Shown: positions 51,779 through 61,928, counted from the stretch's first letter. The stretch: 64,000 nt of DNA from Nitrospira defluvii (GCA_011525625.1 WYAX01000014.1:62001-126000), one strand, 5' to 3'. Program-made: numbers and translations. Notes: generated by a model from the sequence alone, not told the origin.

Positions 51779-53089
51779 ATGTCGATGCCACGCAAACGAC
51801 AACGGGCGATGATCATGCAAAGTTTTCGGCTGATGATATCCAGCGGAGTGCTGCGGACGCCGGCCGTGGACCCTGAGCAATTGACGCGCCCCTGGATGCC
51901 TCCTCAGCCGAACGCTGCTCCTACCGCCGCACCCCGGCCGCCGGTCCACGCCTGGTTTCGTCGAACCGCGGTCGGCATGTTCGCCTTCCTGACACTGTCG
52001 CTCTTCAGCGTGTCGATGGCCCATGCCGTGCGCGTGAAGGATGTGGCCACCATCGAAGGCGTGCGGGAAAATCAATTGATCGGGTATGGTTTGGTGGTCG
52101 GTCTGGATCGCACCGGCGACCAGGTCATCGGCGGACAGTTCACCATTCAAGCCATGATGTCCATGTTGAATAAGATGGGCATCAACCTGGTCATCGATCC
52201 CATTCAATTGCTCACACGCAACATTGCATCGGTGATGGTCACGGCCAAGCTGCCCCCGTTTGTGAAGCCCGGCATGACGCTCGACGCCGTCGTCTCTTCG
52301 ATGGCCAATGCGAAAAGTCTGCAGGGCGGCACGTTGCTCTCGACCCCGTTAAAAGCCCCCAACCAGCAGGTCTTTGCCGTCGCTCAAGGGCCGGTTTCCA
52401 TCGGCGGGTTTCTGGGCGGCACCGGAGGGGCAGGCGGGGCGACAGTCACGAAAAATCATCAGGCGGCAGGGGTGGTTCCCGCCGGCGCCATCGTGGAAAA
52501 AGAAGTCGTCGTGGACATCGACACCTGGGATACCGTGTCCGTCTTGCTGAGGCACCCGGATTTCACCACGGCGATTCGCACGGCGGAGGCCATTGACGGG
52601 ACCTTCGGGAAAGGAACGGCCGTCCCGGTCAATGCGGGCCTGGTCAAGACTACGCTTCCCTCATCGTTTCACGGGCGGGTGGTGGAATACATCGCCACGA
52701 TGGAAGGTCTGGACGTCAGCGTCGACGTCGCCGCGAAGGTCGTGGTGAACGAGCGCACCGGTACCGTCGTGCTCGGCGAGCACGTCCGGCTCTCAACCTG
52801 TGCGATTTCGCATGGGAACCTCACGATTTCCGTGAAGAACACATTAAGCGTCTCCCAGCCTCCGGCTCCGGTGATCGGCTCGACTCAGGGCCAGACGACC
52901 GTCACGCCTGATGTGCAGACGGATGTCGCTGAGGAGCAGTCACGGCTGATTGTCGTGGATCAGACGGTGACCCTCGGGGAAGTGGTGCGGGCGCTGAATG
53001 CCGTCGGGGTGACCCCGCGGGATCTGGTGGCGATCTTGTCGGCCCTGCGCGCGGCTGGTGCTCTTCAAGCGAATCTTGAGATTGTGTAG
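51779..53089 (+). CDS. flgI: Flagellar P-ring protein FlgI with long N-terminal extension
   Basis: A 436-residue protein. From about residue 83 it is a standard FlgI (VRVKDVATIEGVRENQLIGYGLVVGLDRTGDQV to the C-terminal LNAVGVTPRDLVAILSALRAAGALQANLEIV). The signal peptide (TAVGMFAFLTLSLFSVSMAHA) is preceded by about 60 polar residues, much longer than normal. ATG 51779 has AGGAG five bases upstream, so the long form is likely translated; the internal ATG at 51977 would give a normal signal peptide. Confidence 0.95.
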   Translation: MSMPRKRQRAMIMQSFRLMISSGVLRTPAVDPEQLTRPWMPPQPNAAPTAAPRPPVHAWFRRTAVGMFAFLTLSLFSVSMAHAVRVKDVATIEGVRENQLIGYGLVVGLDRTGDQVIGGQFTIQAMMSMLNKMGINLVIDPIQLLTRNIASVMVTAKLPPFVKPGMTLDAVVSSMANAKSLQGGTLLSTPLKAPNQQVFAVAQGPVSIGGFLGGTGGAGGATVTKNHQAAGVVPAGAIVEKEVVVDIDTWDTVSVLLRHPDFTTAIRTAEAIDGTFGKGTAVPVNAGLVKTTLPSSFHGRVVEYIATMEGLDVSVDVAAKVVVNERTGTVVLGEHVRLSTCAISHGNLTISVKNTLSVSQPPAPVIGSTQGQTTVTPDVQTDVAEEQSRLIVVDQTVTLGEVVRALNAVGVTPRDLVAILSALRAAGALQANLEIV

Positions 53090-53107
53090 AGAGGCGACTG
53101 AAACACT

Positions 53108-53437
53108 ATGGAAATACGAGATGTTTTGGCCGGACAGCTGGATCTGGCGCAGATGTCCGCCGCCCAACCAGCCGGACTAGAGCGTACACAAGGGCAGGGC
53201 CGGATCGCACAGGAGTCGCCCTCAGCACTGCACAAAGCCGGGCAGGAATTCGAAGCCTACTTTATCTCCTATCTTATTAAAAACATGCGGGAAACTGTTC
53301 CGAAAGGCCTTCTCGATCGGAAGGGGGAACAGGTCTGGTACTCCTTCTACGACCAAGAGATTGCCAAGTTGGCGACCCAGGCCGGAGGAATCGGCATTAC
53401 AGCTTTTGTGGATGCCTATGTGGAAAAAAACCGTTAA
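53108..53437 (+). CDS. flgJ: Rod-capping protein FlgJ, rod domain only
   Basis: A 109-residue protein with the rod-binding signature AGQEFEAYFISYLIKNMRETVPKG and YSFYDQEIAKLATQAGGIGI. The muramidase half of enteric FlgJ is absent, as in many non-enteric bacteria, so a separate enzyme must open the peptidoglycan. It ends the flgF operon. Confidence 0.93.
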   Translation: MEIRDVLAGQLDLAQMSAAQPAGLERTQGQGRIAQESPSALHKAGQEFEAYFISYLIKNMRETVPKGLLDRKGEQVWYSFYDQEIAKLATQAGGIGITAFVDAYVEKNR

Positions 53438-53452
53438 TTCGTCTGCCTCTCC

Positions 53453-53480
53453 TAAAGTTCCCGGCCGTCCCCGCCGATAG
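53453..53480 (+). promoter_or_regulatory. Sigma-28-like promoter before flgM
   Basis: TAAAGTTC (53453-53460), 12 bases, GCCGATAG (53473-53480), matching TAAAGTTT and GCCGATAA at 7 of 8 positions each. It lies 16 bp after flgJ and 59 bp before flgM, so FlgM would be made under control of the sigma factor it inhibits. Confidence 0.8.
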
Positions 53481-53538
53481 AGTACTCGACTAGGGGAAAG
53501 CCTTTTGGAACACCCTGGCAAGGGGAGGAGAAGCAGTT

Positions 53539-53844
53539 ATGGAGATCTCAAACAACGGCCGGGCGGCGGATCTCGCAAAAATTCTGTTGGGCGTTCAGGA
53601 AACGGATCGGACGCACAATAAGAAGACCGCATCTCAGCAGACGCAGTCCCAAGACCGCGTCCAGATTTCCGAGCGTGCCAAAGAACTCCAGCGCCTGAGG
53701 GCGGCCGCTGAACAGCCGGATACGGAACGCGATGCCAGAGTCGGCCAGATTCAGCAGTCAGTCGAAGGGGGGACCTACACCGTCGATGGAAAGAAGGTTG
53801 CGGACTCCATGATCCGTCACGTTCTGACGGACGCGGTGCTGTAG
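53539..53844 (+). CDS. flgM: Anti-sigma-28 factor FlgM
   Basis: A 101-residue protein. The C-terminal part (VQISERAKELQRLRAAAEQ, DARVGQIQQSVEGGTYTVDGKKVADSMIRHVL) is the FlgM sigma-binding region; the N-terminal half is polar and probably unfolded. It holds FliA until the hook is complete and FlgM is exported. GGGGAGGAG precedes ATG. It leads the flgM-flgN-flgK-flgL operon. Confidence 0.94.
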   Translation: MEISNNGRAADLAKILLGVQETDRTHNKKTASQQTQSQDRVQISERAKELQRLRAAAEQPDTERDARVGQIQQSVEGGTYTVDGKKVADSMIRHVLTDAVL

Positions 53845-53920
53845 TCGGCCACACCGGCGGTCGGCTCCTTCGCTGGTATGTCCTCGTAGGCCGGATCCCT
53901 ATCGTCGAGGAGGAGGCAAG

Positions 53921-54370
53921 GTGTCGACTGTGTCACAAGCTCTCTCTACCGAGTTCGATGTGCTGATGCAGCGCATGCTCGAGCGGATCCTCGCATTCCA
54001 GTCATTGTTGCGTGAAGAACAGGAGGCGATTCGCTGCCTCTCGTTCGGCCAGTTCACGTCCGTCACGATGAGAAAAGCTCGATTGTTAGATGAGATTCGG
54101 GATCTGGAACAGGAGCGTCGGGCCAGACCGGTTCCGGCTGTACCCGTTACCGACCATGCCGGTACGAATCGGCAAGAACAGGAGTTGGCGGCGGCGATCG
54201 GGGAGACGGATCGTCTGAATCGATTCAACGCCGCGCTCATCGGGCAGTCGCTCGACTTCTTGCATGGAGCGCTCAAGCGTTGGCAGCACTCCCCGGAGTC
54301 GGCTGCCCTCTATTCGTCGTCCGGCGCCGCAGTGGCGGCAGGCGCCGGCCTGGTGAGAGCCAAAGGGTAA
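53921..54370 (+). CDS. flgN: FlgK/FlgL export chaperone FlgN
   Basis: A 149-residue helical protein of FlgN type: two long helices (about 1-70 and 85-120) and a small C-terminal tail. FlgN escorts the hook-filament junction proteins, whose genes follow directly. GTG 53921 has GGAGGAGG close before it. The family is poorly conserved in sequence; position between flgM and flgK supports the call. Confidence 0.88.
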   Translation: MSTVSQALSTEFDVLMQRMLERILAFQSLLREEQEAIRCLSFGQFTSVTMRKARLLDEIRDLEQERRARPVPAVPVTDHAGTNRQEQELAAAIGETDRLNRFNAALIGQSLDFLHGALKRWQHSPESAALYSSSGAAVAAGAGLVRAKG

Positions 54371-54381
54371 CGCGTGATCGT

Positions 54382-55776
54382 ATGTCGGGACTGAACGGAC
54401 TATTCGGTGTGGGCTCGAACGCACTGGCCAGTTTCCAGCGCGCCATGTCCGTCACCGGGCAGAACATCGCCAACGTCAGCACCCCCGGCTACTCACGGCA
54501 GGAAGCGGTGCTGACCCAAACCCTGCCGGAGAACGGGCGTCCAGGCCAGATCGGAACCGGCGTCCAGGTGTCGGAAATCCGTCGTTCCGTGGACAGCTTT
54601 GTCGAACAGCAGCTCCTCGGGTCTAGCGAGCGGATCGGACAGTTCGGCGCCTCGCAGAAGGCCCTTTCACAAATCCAGATCCTGTTCAACGATTCGAACG
54701 ACCAAGGTATTGCCGCGGGGCTGAACGATTTCTTCAAAGCCTTGCAAGACGTGGCGACCAATCCGGCGGACCTGACCGCGCGCACCGTGCTGCTGACCAA
54801 AGCGGACGGACTGACCAAACTGTTGAACCAGGCCTCTTCCCAACTCTCGGCGCAACGCCTGTCGCTCGATGTCCAGGTTCAGAGCGGGATTACCGACATT
54901 AATGCCTTGGCCGGCAAGATCGCCGATTTGAACGCCCAGATCAAACTGACCGAGGTGAGCGGGCAGCAGGCGAACGACCTTCGTGATCAGCGCGGCCGCT
55001 TTTTGAACGACCTGGCAGGTCTGGTCGATATTTCTTCGATCGAAGATGGTAGCGGGCAGGTGACCGTGTTTGTCGGGGTCGGACAAATCCTGGTGACCGA
55101 CCACACGGCCTACAAACTCACCGGCGTTGCCGACGTGACCAACGGGGGGTTGCTCGACGTGCGGTATGACGGCGGAACGGGCCCCAACACGGACATTACC
55201 TCCTCGATCAGCGGAGGCCGCCTGAAGGGACTGCTCGATGCGCGAGATACCACCGCCGCAGGTCTGCAGACCTCCTTGGATACCCTCACCTCGCAGCTTG
55301 TGTCGCAGGTCAACACGCAACATCGACTGGGTTACGGGTTGGACGGCTCCACCGCGCAGGATTTTTTTACGGCCTCGGGAACGACCGCCGGCACGATCAG
55401 CATGGCGCTGACCGATCGACAAAAAATCGCCGCCTCCTCGACCGCCGCGGGGGTGCCCGGGAACAATGTGAACGCGTTGGCCCTGGCCGACCTCCAGACC
55501 GCCGCGGTGGCCGGATTGGGCAATACGACGTTTCAGAGCTACTACAGCGCCATGGCCGGAAGTTTCGGCGCGACACTGCAGGGGGCGACGCGGGACCTGC
55601 AGGGACAGGAAATTCTGAACGACCAATTACTCGCACATCGAGCGGAGATTTCCGGCGTGTCCATGGATGAAGAGCTCATTAATCTGTTGAAGTATCAGCG
55701 GGCGTTTCAAGCGGCCTCGCGGCTCATCACCACCAGTGATGAGATGCTGCAGACCATCTTGTCGTTGAAGCGCTAA
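54382..55776 (+). CDS. flgK: Hook-filament junction protein FlgK
   Basis: A 464-residue protein. The N-terminus MSGLNGLFGVGSNALASFQRAMSVTGQNIANVSTPGYSRQEAVL and the C-terminus EELINLLKYQRAFQAASRLITTSDEMLQTILSLKR are typical of FlgK (HAP1). It joins hook and filament together with FlgL. ATG 54382 is chosen from the conserved start; the frame is open upstream within flgN. Confidence 0.96.
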   Translation: MSGLNGLFGVGSNALASFQRAMSVTGQNIANVSTPGYSRQEAVLTQTLPENGRPGQIGTGVQVSEIRRSVDSFVEQQLLGSSERIGQFGASQKALSQIQILFNDSNDQGIAAGLNDFFKALQDVATNPADLTARTVLLTKADGLTKLLNQASSQLSAQRLSLDVQVQSGITDINALAGKIADLNAQIKLTEVSGQQANDLRDQRGRFLNDLAGLVDISSIEDGSGQVTVFVGVGQILVTDHTAYKLTGVADVTNGGLLDVRYDGGTGPNTDITSSISGGRLKGLLDARDTTAAGLQTSLDTLTSQLVSQVNTQHRLGYGLDGSTAQDFFTASGTTAGTISMALTDRQKIAASSTAAGVPGNNVNALALADLQTAAVAGLGNTTFQSYYSAMAGSFGATLQGATRDLQGQEILNDQLLAHRAEISGVSMDEELINLLKYQRAFQAASRLITTSDEMLQTILSLKR

Positions 55777-55809
55777 TCGTCTTGCCGGGAGAGGAGAGGA
55801 GCCGGTCGT

Positions 55810-56700
55810 ATGAGAGTCGCCGATCAACAGATGTATAACACCCTGCTCGGCAATCTCCAACGCTCGCGCGTGCAGCTGCTGACCTCGCAAGAGCAGATCT
55901 CCAGCCAGAAACGCGTGAACCGGCCGGAGGACGATCCCAGCTCCTATGGTCAGATCGTGCTCGATAAATCCGCGCTCTCCCAAACGACCCAATGGCTGCG
56001 CAACATCGATTTCGGCACCTCGCGTGTGAATGCAGCCGACCAGGCGTTGGGGCAGGTGCAAAACCTCATCACGCGGGTGCGTGAATTGACCATTCAAGCG
56101 AGCAGCGACACGACCTCGGCGGAAGGACGTCAAAGCATCGCCAAGGAAGTGCGCCAGTTGCAGCGGCAATTGGTCCAACTCGGCAATACCGAAGTCGCCG
56201 GACAGGCGGTGTTCGGCGGTACAAAAACCGATGTCAGTCCGTTCGTGATCGCCACCGGGGATACGGTGACCTATCAGGGCAATGCGGAGACCCAATCGAT
56301 TGCGGTGGGTGAAAACCAGACCGTGCAGATTCTGGTTCCGGGAAGCAGCATTTTTACCGGCGCGACGACGAACATATTCGATTCGCTCCGGGACTTGCTC
56401 ACCGCGCTCGAAGGCAACGATCGCTCGAGCATTCAGGCGGGAATCGGGAATCTTGACCTGGCCACGGCACAGATCAGCGATGTGCAGGGAACGGTCGGCG
56501 CCCTGGCCAACCGTCTGCAGGTGACCCACGACGCGCTGGATACGGCGACCCTGACGATTTCCAAGGCGATCTCCGACAATCAGGATGCCGATCTCGCAAC
56601 GGCCATCAGCCAGTTGAGCCTCCAACAAGTCGCCGTGCAGGCCGCCAGCCAGACATTCAGCAAAATTTTCGACGCCTCATTACTCAATTATCTGCCGTAA
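55810..56700 (+). CDS. flgL: Hook-filament junction protein FlgL
   Basis: A 296-residue flagellin-like protein. MRVADQQMYNTLLGNLQRSRVQLLTSQEQISSQKRVNRPEDDPSSYGQIV is the conserved N-terminus, and the C-terminal helix ends with the flagellin-like ASQTFSKIFDASLLNYL. It is HAP3. GAGAGGAGAGGAG precedes the ATG. It is the last axial gene in the window; no flagellin follows. Confidence 0.95.
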   Translation: MRVADQQMYNTLLGNLQRSRVQLLTSQEQISSQKRVNRPEDDPSSYGQIVLDKSALSQTTQWLRNIDFGTSRVNAADQALGQVQNLITRVRELTIQASSDTTSAEGRQSIAKEVRQLQRQLVQLGNTEVAGQAVFGGTKTDVSPFVIATGDTVTYQGNAETQSIAVGENQTVQILVPGSSIFTGATTNIFDSLRDLLTALEGNDRSSIQAGIGNLDLATAQISDVQGTVGALANRLQVTHDALDTATLTISKAISDNQDADLATAISQLSLQQVAVQAASQTFSKIFDASLLNYLP

Positions 56701-56707
56701 CCGAGGC

Positions 56708-56735
56708 TTAAGTTCCTACTCACCGGAACCGATAT
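56708..56735 (+). promoter_or_regulatory. Sigma-28-like promoter before csrA-fliW
   Basis: TTAAGTTC (56708-56715), 12 bases, ACCGATAT (56728-56735), 6 of 8 matches in each half. It lies just after the flgL stop and 40 bp before csrA, so csrA and fliW would rise with late flagellar genes. Confidence 0.55.
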
Positions 56736-56774
56736 ACCCAATGTACCCGTATCCACACGCCAAGGAAGGCTTGT

Positions 56775-57020
56775 ATGCTGGTCTTAACACGACGCCGAGG
56801 AGAAGGCGTCACGATCGGGCCCGATGTCCGCATTGTGGTGCTTGGCATCAAAGGCGGGCAAGTTCGGCTCGGCATCGAAGCGCCGCCCAACGTGCAAGTG
56901 CATCGCGATGAAGTGCACGCGCGAATCCAGGATGAGAATCGCATCGCCGCGGGGCCCGGCGTCATACCGCTGGAAGCCTTCCGCCAATTGTCGAACAAAA
57001 CCGGCCGCCGGGGAGGCTGA
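56775..57020 (+). CDS. csrA: Translational regulator CsrA
   Basis: An 81-residue CsrA: MLVLTRRRGEGVTIGPDVRIVVLGIKGGQVRLGIEAP with the RNA-binding residues near the N-terminus and in VHRDEV. The last 20 residues are an extra tail. CsrA binds GGA-containing leaders, classically that of flagellin mRNA, and blocks translation. AAGGAAGG lies just before the ATG. Confidence 0.96.
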   Translation: MLVLTRRRGEGVTIGPDVRIVVLGIKGGQVRLGIEAPPNVQVHRDEVHARIQDENRIAAGPGVIPLEAFRQLSNKTGRRGG

Positions 57021-57029
57021 AAACCATTT

Positions 57030-57488
57030 ATGAAGTGTCAGTCGACTAGGTTCGGGACCTTGGACGTCAACGATGAGAGTCTGCTGGTGTTTCCCTCCGG
57101 GATCCTGGGATTCCCGGACTGGACCAAATACGTCATGCTGGACCACGATACGGATGCGCCGTTTAAATGGCTGCAGTGCGTCGAGGAGCCACAACTGGCC
57201 TTCGTCATTCTCGATCCGGCATACTTCAAACCGGACTATCGGATTACGGTGACGACGGATGCCCTGATCGAGATTCAAAAGAAGGATGACGACGAGCTCT
57301 CGGTGGCGACGATTCTCACAATCCCCTCCGATGATCCCAGCGCCGTGACCGCCAACCTGCGCGGTCCGTTGGTCATGAATCATCGCACCAGACTTTGCAA
57401 ACAATTGGTGCTTTCCGAAGATCTGCCTACACGATACCCTCTGTTTACTTTCTCTGCACAGAGCCACGCCTCTGCTGTAGCGGTGTAG
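57030..57488 (+). CDS. fliW: Flagellar assembly factor FliW (CsrA antagonist)
   Basis: A 152-residue protein with the family pattern VNDESLLVFPSGILGFPDWTKYVMLDHD and QCVEEPQLAFVILDPAYFKPDY. FliW binds flagellin or CsrA, so that CsrA is freed to repress when flagellin builds up in the cytoplasm. It follows csrA by nine bases, the classic pair. The ribosome site is weak. Confidence 0.95.
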   Translation: MKCQSTRFGTLDVNDESLLVFPSGILGFPDWTKYVMLDHDTDAPFKWLQCVEEPQLAFVILDPAYFKPDYRITVTTDALIEIQKKDDDELSVATILTIPSDDPSAVTANLRGPLVMNHRTRLCKQLVLSEDLPTRYPLFTFSAQSHASAVAV

Positions 57489-57626
57489 TCTCGGTTTCAC
57501 GAACAACCGCTCCCGTCGCATAGTGCCCGGATCGCGCTCCCCCTCTGCTCGAGCGGACGCTCGGCTCAAGCCATCGTGTGGACGAGATCGTGCCGTGCGC
57601 GCTGTCGGAGCGATCGTATGAAGCGT

Positions 57627-60467
57627 TTAGGTGGCCGGGGGAGGTGCGACTTGACGCGACAGGACCGACACCAGTTCCTGAACCGTGCGATCCAACTGCA
57701 CAAGAAGGGAAGGCGCCTCCGTCAAGGTCCCCAGACGACCGGTCGCCTCTAACTGGCCCGCCAGCAAGACGACGTCGGGGGCGCAGAGGTTGGCGGCGGT
57801 GCCCTTGAGGCTGTGTGCCGCCCGTTCAAGTGCGGACGCATCGGCTTGGCCGATGGCTGTTTCGATTTCTTTCATCAAGAGGCCATGACGGTCAAGAAAG
57901 AGACGAATCAGTTGTTCGAACAGTTCGGCATCACCGCCGATATTCGCCAACATCGCAGCCGCATCAAACACCCGCGCGTCGGTCTTGGTCATTTCTCGCC
58001 GTGGAACCGGCGCCGGAATCTCCGTCGTGCTCGGCAACGGAGCCCAGCGCTGGAGGATGAAGCCTAGATCGTCCGTCTTCACCGGCTTGCTCAGGTAGTC
58101 GTCCATGCCCGCGGCCTTGCATCGCTCGCGGTCGCCCGGCATGGCATTGGCCGTCAACGCAATGATCGGAATATGCGCAACTGTTCGGGAAATATCCGGA
58201 CGTTGTTCATGCGCGCGAATCTGTTTGGTGGCTTCGTATCCGTCCATCGTCGGCATCTGACAATCCATCACGATCGCGGCATACGATTCCCGTTCGAACG
58301 CCGTCACCGCCTCCTGACCGTTCGAGACGACATCCGGCTGGTAGCCGAGTCGGTCGAGCATGCGGACGGCCAGCTTCTGATTGACGACATTGTCTTCAGC
58401 AACCAGGATTCTTGGGCGTGGCGACTGCTCTGCCAATGTGTGTCGGGTAATGAGGGGCGGCGCGGCTGCCCGGGTCTTGCCGCTGCCGGTTCCGGTGGTT
58501 CCAGATCCGGGCTGTAGTCCGAAGACGACACGGAGGCAACCTTGCAGTTGATCGTGTCGAACCGGCTTGGTCAGGTACGCCGAAAATCCGGCCCGGCGGG
58601 CCCGCTCTGCATGCCCTGGTTGAATCAACGAGGTCAAGACGACCAATCGCATGCCGGCCCCCTGGGGGAGCGCCTTGATCTCTTGAGCCAATTGCAGTCC
58701 GTCTTTGCCCGGCATGAGCATGTCGAGGACCGCCGCATCGTACGGTTCTCCCTTGGCGGCGGCCTGGGTCAGCATCTCCAGGGCCTCTGTCGCATTGCGT
58801 GCCTGGCCGTCCTGCATGCCCCATCCGGAGATCAGGTGATGGAGGATCGTCCGATTCGACTCATTGTCATCGACAATGAGCACGCGGCGACCGCTCAGTT
58901 CGGCAGACGGCACGATGGCCGGGGCACACACGGGTTGCTTCTGGAAGATCGCCGTACACCAGAAGGTCGTTCCCTCGCCAGGACGGCTCCGCAAGCCGAC
59001 CTGACCTCCCATCAGTTCGACCAGTTGCTTCGAAATCGCAAGCCCGAGGCCCGTTCCACCGTATTTCCGGGTGGTGGAACTGTCGGCTTGCGTAAAAGCC
59101 TGGAATAGTCGGCCTTGCACCTCTTCACTGATGCCGATACCGGAGTCCGTGACCTCGAACTTGATGATCACACCGGCCGGCGTGTCCTGCTCCAGGAAGG
59201 CTTGTACCGTCACTTCGCCGTGCTCGGTGAATTTCACGGCGTTCCCGACGAAATTCGTCAGCACCTGCCTCAGGCGGCCGGGGTCGCCACGGAGCGCGTT
59301 CGGAACGGAGGCATGCACCAGGCCGGTGATTTCAAGCCCCTTACGCTGAGCACGTTCGGCGAACTGCGATAAGACGTCTTCCACCGTGGTGCGTAGCTGA
59401 AAGTCCAGACTTTCGAGTTCCAACTTGCCGGCTTCGATTTTGCTGCATTCGAGCACGTCGTTGATCAGCGACAGTTGGGCTTCACCGCATTGCTGGATCG
59501 TCTGCGTGAACGATCGCTGTTCGTCCGTCAACGAGGTATCGAGCAGCAGACTGGCCATACCGATGACCCCGTTCATCGGCGTGCGCAACTCATGCGTGAT
59601 CATGGCCAGGAATGAGGACTTGGCTTGCGCCGCCGACTGCGCCTGTTGGAGCGCCTGGTCCAATTGGCGATTGCTCTCACGAAGGTGATCCGCCGTGGCG
59701 TTCAAGGCCCGGTGCGTGGCATGCACTTCGGTGAGGTCGATGCCGTAGGCGCGCACGAGGTGGTTGCTGGGCACCGGGCATAAGGTCCAACTGTAGCAGG
59801 CCTCGCCTCGGACGACGTCCTGAGAGCGTAGTGTGCGTCCCTCGATCAGGCAGGTCGCGACGAGCGCCGGGAGATTGTCCGGAAGGATGTCAGGTCTCCC
59901 GCTGAGGTCGTACCCGAATCGACACAGGACTTCCACCATAGCCGGATTCACATAGAGAATGTTGCCGTGCCGATCGATTTCGACGATCGGATACGGGCTT
60001 TCCTCAGCCACGGTGGCGAGTCGGTCACGATCGGTTTCCAACTCGCATTCGCGGGTCACATCGCGAAGCGTCAGCAGCGCGGCGACGCCCGGGATGCCGG
60101 ACATCCGCAATTGCTCCCATTCGATCAAGGCATAACCAGGGGGCTCGTCCTCCTCGCCTTCCGTCGTCTTCTCGGAAGCGCCCACCGTGGCTTCCGGTAT
60201 TTTCCAGACGCCGGAGGATCGCAATGAGCTGCTCAATTCGACCGTTTGTCCCAAGAGATCGGTCAACGATCTGTGGAGACAGTCTCCCGCTGTCCGGTGC
60301 AACAAGCGGGCTGCGCTGCGGTTGGCAAATGCCACGCGTGAGTCCGCCGTCAGGAGACACAGGCCCAGGGGAACGGCATCCCACAGCAACGCGAGCGCGT
60401 CGCTGGGGAGGTCAGGGCCTCCGGGAGGCTGCGCAGGGGGAAACGGCATATGCGACCGACGGCTCAT
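57627..60467 (-). CDS. Hybrid sensor kinase with two receivers and an HPt domain
   Basis: A 946-residue cytoplasmic hybrid kinase: PAS domain (about 22-140), PAS (150-255), HisKA with His292 ([19 protein letters not shown]), HATPase, receiver 1 (from [12 protein letters not shown], Asp in VLDMLMPG), receiver 2 (from [12 protein letters not shown], Asp in [11 protein letters not shown]) and a C-terminal HPt with [12 protein letters not shown]. All phosphorelay residues are present. No membrane helix is seen. ATG 60467 overlaps the HD-GYP stop by four bases. Phosphate may leave through the HPt domain to a separate receiver; the fusion FliH is one candidate, but this is speculation. Confidence 0.92.
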   Translation of the reverse strand: MSRRSHMPFPPAQPPGGPDLPSDALALLWDAVPLGLCLLTADSRVAFANRSAARLLHRTAGDCLHRSLTDLLGQTVELSSSLRSSGVWKIPEATVGASEKTTEGEEDEPPGYALIEWEQLRMSGIPGVAALLTLRDVTRECELETDRDRLATVAEESPYPIVEIDRHGNILYVNPAMVEVLCRFGYDLSGRPDILPDNLPALVATCLIEGRTLRSQDVVRGEACYSWTLCPVPSNHLVRAYGIDLTEVHATHRALNATADHLRESNRQLDQALQQAQSAAQAKSSFLAMITHELRTPMNGVIGMASLLLDTSLTDEQRSFTQTIQQCGEAQLSLINDVLECSKIEAGKLELESLDFQLRTTVEDVLSQFAERAQRKGLEITGLVHASVPNALRGDPGRLRQVLTNFVGNAVKFTEHGEVTVQAFLEQDTPAGVIIKFEVTDSGIGISEEVQGRLFQAFTQADSSTTRKYGGTGLGLAISKQLVELMGGQVGLRSRPGEGTTFWCTAIFQKQPVCAPAIVPSAELSGRRVLIVDDNESNRTILHHLISGWGMQDGQARNATEALEMLTQAAAKGEPYDAAVLDMLMPGKDGLQLAQEIKALPQGAGMRLVVLTSLIQPGHAERARRAGFSAYLTKPVRHDQLQGCLRVVFGLQPGSGTTGTGSGKTRAAAPPLITRHTLAEQSPRPRILVAEDNVVNQKLAVRMLDRLGYQPDVVSNGQEAVTAFERESYAAIVMDCQMPTMDGYEATKQIRAHEQRPDISRTVAHIPIIALTANAMPGDRERCKAAGMDDYLSKPVKTDDLGFILQRWAPLPSTTEIPAPVPRREMTKTDARVFDAAAMLANIGGDAELFEQLIRLFLDRHGLLMKEIETAIGQADASALERAAHSLKGTAANLCAPDVVLLAGQLEATGRLGTLTEAPSLLVQLDRTVQELVSVLSRQVAPPPAT

Positions 60468-61717
60468 AACGGCGCTCCGCCTGCCGCAAGGTCAAGGTAT
60501 TGCGGTAGGTCTATGTGTTCCGCGCCGGGATCCAATGCCCGGAGGATGGAGCGTGCGGGCTGGTCGGCCGGCTGATTCTGCAGATCGATATCGACCGGCT
60601 GCTGACATTCTCCGTCCGTCCCTTTGATGATGCGCACGCGCGGACGGAGCCGGTCTTCATGGTTCAGGCCGATCACCACGGCCGACTCGTTGGTATTGAG
60701 CTTGATGAGACTCCCGAGGGGATAGACGCCCAACACTTTGATCGCAACCTCAACCAAGGTCTTGTCGTAACGCCCTTTGGCCCCCAACACGAAGAGCTGG
60801 CGAATCGCATCATGAGGCAGCAGCGGCGGACGGCCGTATCTGGTCGTAACCAGGTCGTCATAGGTATCGGCCAATGCCATCAGTTGAGTTAAGGGAGACA
60901 CAGCGCCGGCTTTCACCAGTTTGGGGAATCCGGTCCCGTCCTGAAATTCGTGATGTTCCGCGATGATCTTCGTCACCGTCTCCGGCACCCGGTCGCCTTG
61001 CGACAGGACGGAGGCCGCTAATTGCGGATGTTGCCGCATCAGCACCTGTTCCTGCTCGGTCAAGGCCGCCGTTTTCCGATACAGATTTCGCGGCAGGCGA
61101 ACAAATCCGATGTCGTGGAGCAGCGCACTCAATCCCAGCGCCTCCATATCCGGTTCCGTACAGCCGTTTTCCACGGCAAGAATCAACGCCAGGACGCAGA
61201 CATCCATGCCGTGATTCGCGAGGGTACCGTCGAAGCGACGCATCTTATCCAGGCAGAACTGAATCATCATCGCTTCCGGCTGTTCGATGATCTGCTTGAG
61301 GAGGTCGCGCACCACCGGTTTCAATGCGGTGGCTTTCGGCGGCTGACCGGCTTCGATGTCCCGGAAGACCCGATCGACGGCTTCCATAGCCTGCCGATAG
61401 ACAGCAGCGGACGCCGCCGCCGGCGACGGCTTCACTCCGGCCGGAGGATCGGCGACCGCTGCCGGGCTTGCTGTGGGTTCTTCTTGGACGGCTGGTGCCT
61501 CCGCCGCCGGGGCGGGCGCGACGCCGACGTCCAGCCCACGCGTCGTATCGATGGTGACGATCTGAATGCCGTGCCGTTTGAGCTGCACAATGTCGTCGGG
61601 GTTGGACACCAGCCATTTGTGGAGAAGAAACGGTGTCCGATACCAAGGTTGGTCCAAGCCGGCGATGAACATGCCGACGGTCAACTGATCGATGGGAATG
61701 CGTTTGGTCGAATCCAT
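60464..61717 (-). CDS. HD-GYP domain phosphodiesterase (DUF3391 type)
   Basis: A 417-residue protein: an N-terminal DUF3391-like domain ([31 protein letters not shown]), an Ala/Pro-rich linker, then an HD-GYP domain with [35 protein letters not shown]. The GYP motif reads GFP, a common variant. Such proteins break down cyclic-di-GMP. It is expressed with the hybrid kinase (overlap ATGA) and has a sigma-28-like promoter upstream, so it should act late in flagellar expression to keep c-di-GMP low. Confidence 0.9.
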   Translation of the reverse strand: MDSTKRIPIDQLTVGMFIAGLDQPWYRTPFLLHKWLVSNPDDIVQLKRHGIQIVTIDTTRGLDVGVAPAPAAEAPAVQEEPTASPAAVADPPAGVKPSPAAASAAVYRQAMEAVDRVFRDIEAGQPPKATALKPVVRDLLKQIIEQPEAMMIQFCLDKMRRFDGTLANHGMDVCVLALILAVENGCTEPDMEALGLSALLHDIGFVRLPRNLYRKTAALTEQEQVLMRQHPQLAASVLSQGDRVPETVTKIIAEHHEFQDGTGFPKLVKAGAVSPLTQLMALADTYDDLVTTRYGRPPLLPHDAIRQLFVLGAKGRYDKTLVEVAIKVLGVYPLGSLIKLNTNESAVVIGLNHEDRLRPRVRIIKGTDGECQQPVDIDLQNQPADQPARSILRALDPGAEHIDLPQYLDLAAGGAPL

Positions 61718-61794
61718 GTCCGAGTATCGATGAACCCTTGTAAGAACCGCTGCCTCGCGTCACGGTGGCGATGCGTGAGGCTACCGCAGAATAC

Positions 61795-61822
61795 TTATCG
61801 GTTGATGCAGGGAGGTCCTTTA
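61795..61822 (-). promoter_or_regulatory. Sigma-28-like promoter before the HD-GYP operon
   Basis: Read on the minus strand: TAAAGGAC (61822-61815), 12 bases, ACCGATAA (61802-61795). The -10 half matches GCCGATAA at 7 of 8 positions, the -35 half TAAAGTTT at 5 of 8. Start of transcription near 61788, about 70 bases before the ATG. Confidence 0.6.
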
Positions 61823-61853
61823 CAGGAACGCGAGCAGCGCAGCCTCGCGTCAC

Positions 61854-61881
61854 TTCAGGTTTTGAACAACACGACCGATAT
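61854..61881 (+). promoter_or_regulatory. Sigma-28-like promoter before the YcgR-like gene
   Basis: TTCAGGTT (61854-61861), 12 bases, ACCGATAT (61874-61881). Matches are 5 of 8 and 6 of 8. If real, transcription starts near 61888, downstream of ATG 61884, which forces the gene start to ATG 61929. Confidence 0.45.
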
Positions 61882-61928
61882 CGATGAGTAGGGCGGGTCT
61901 GCGTAGTACAGCACGGGCGGGCAGCAGC

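Noticed and set aside
61751..61853. Repeat of GCCTCGCGTCAC at 61752 and 61842
   Set aside because: Two copies 90 bp apart in the divergent promoter region; no matching copies elsewhere and no clear role.
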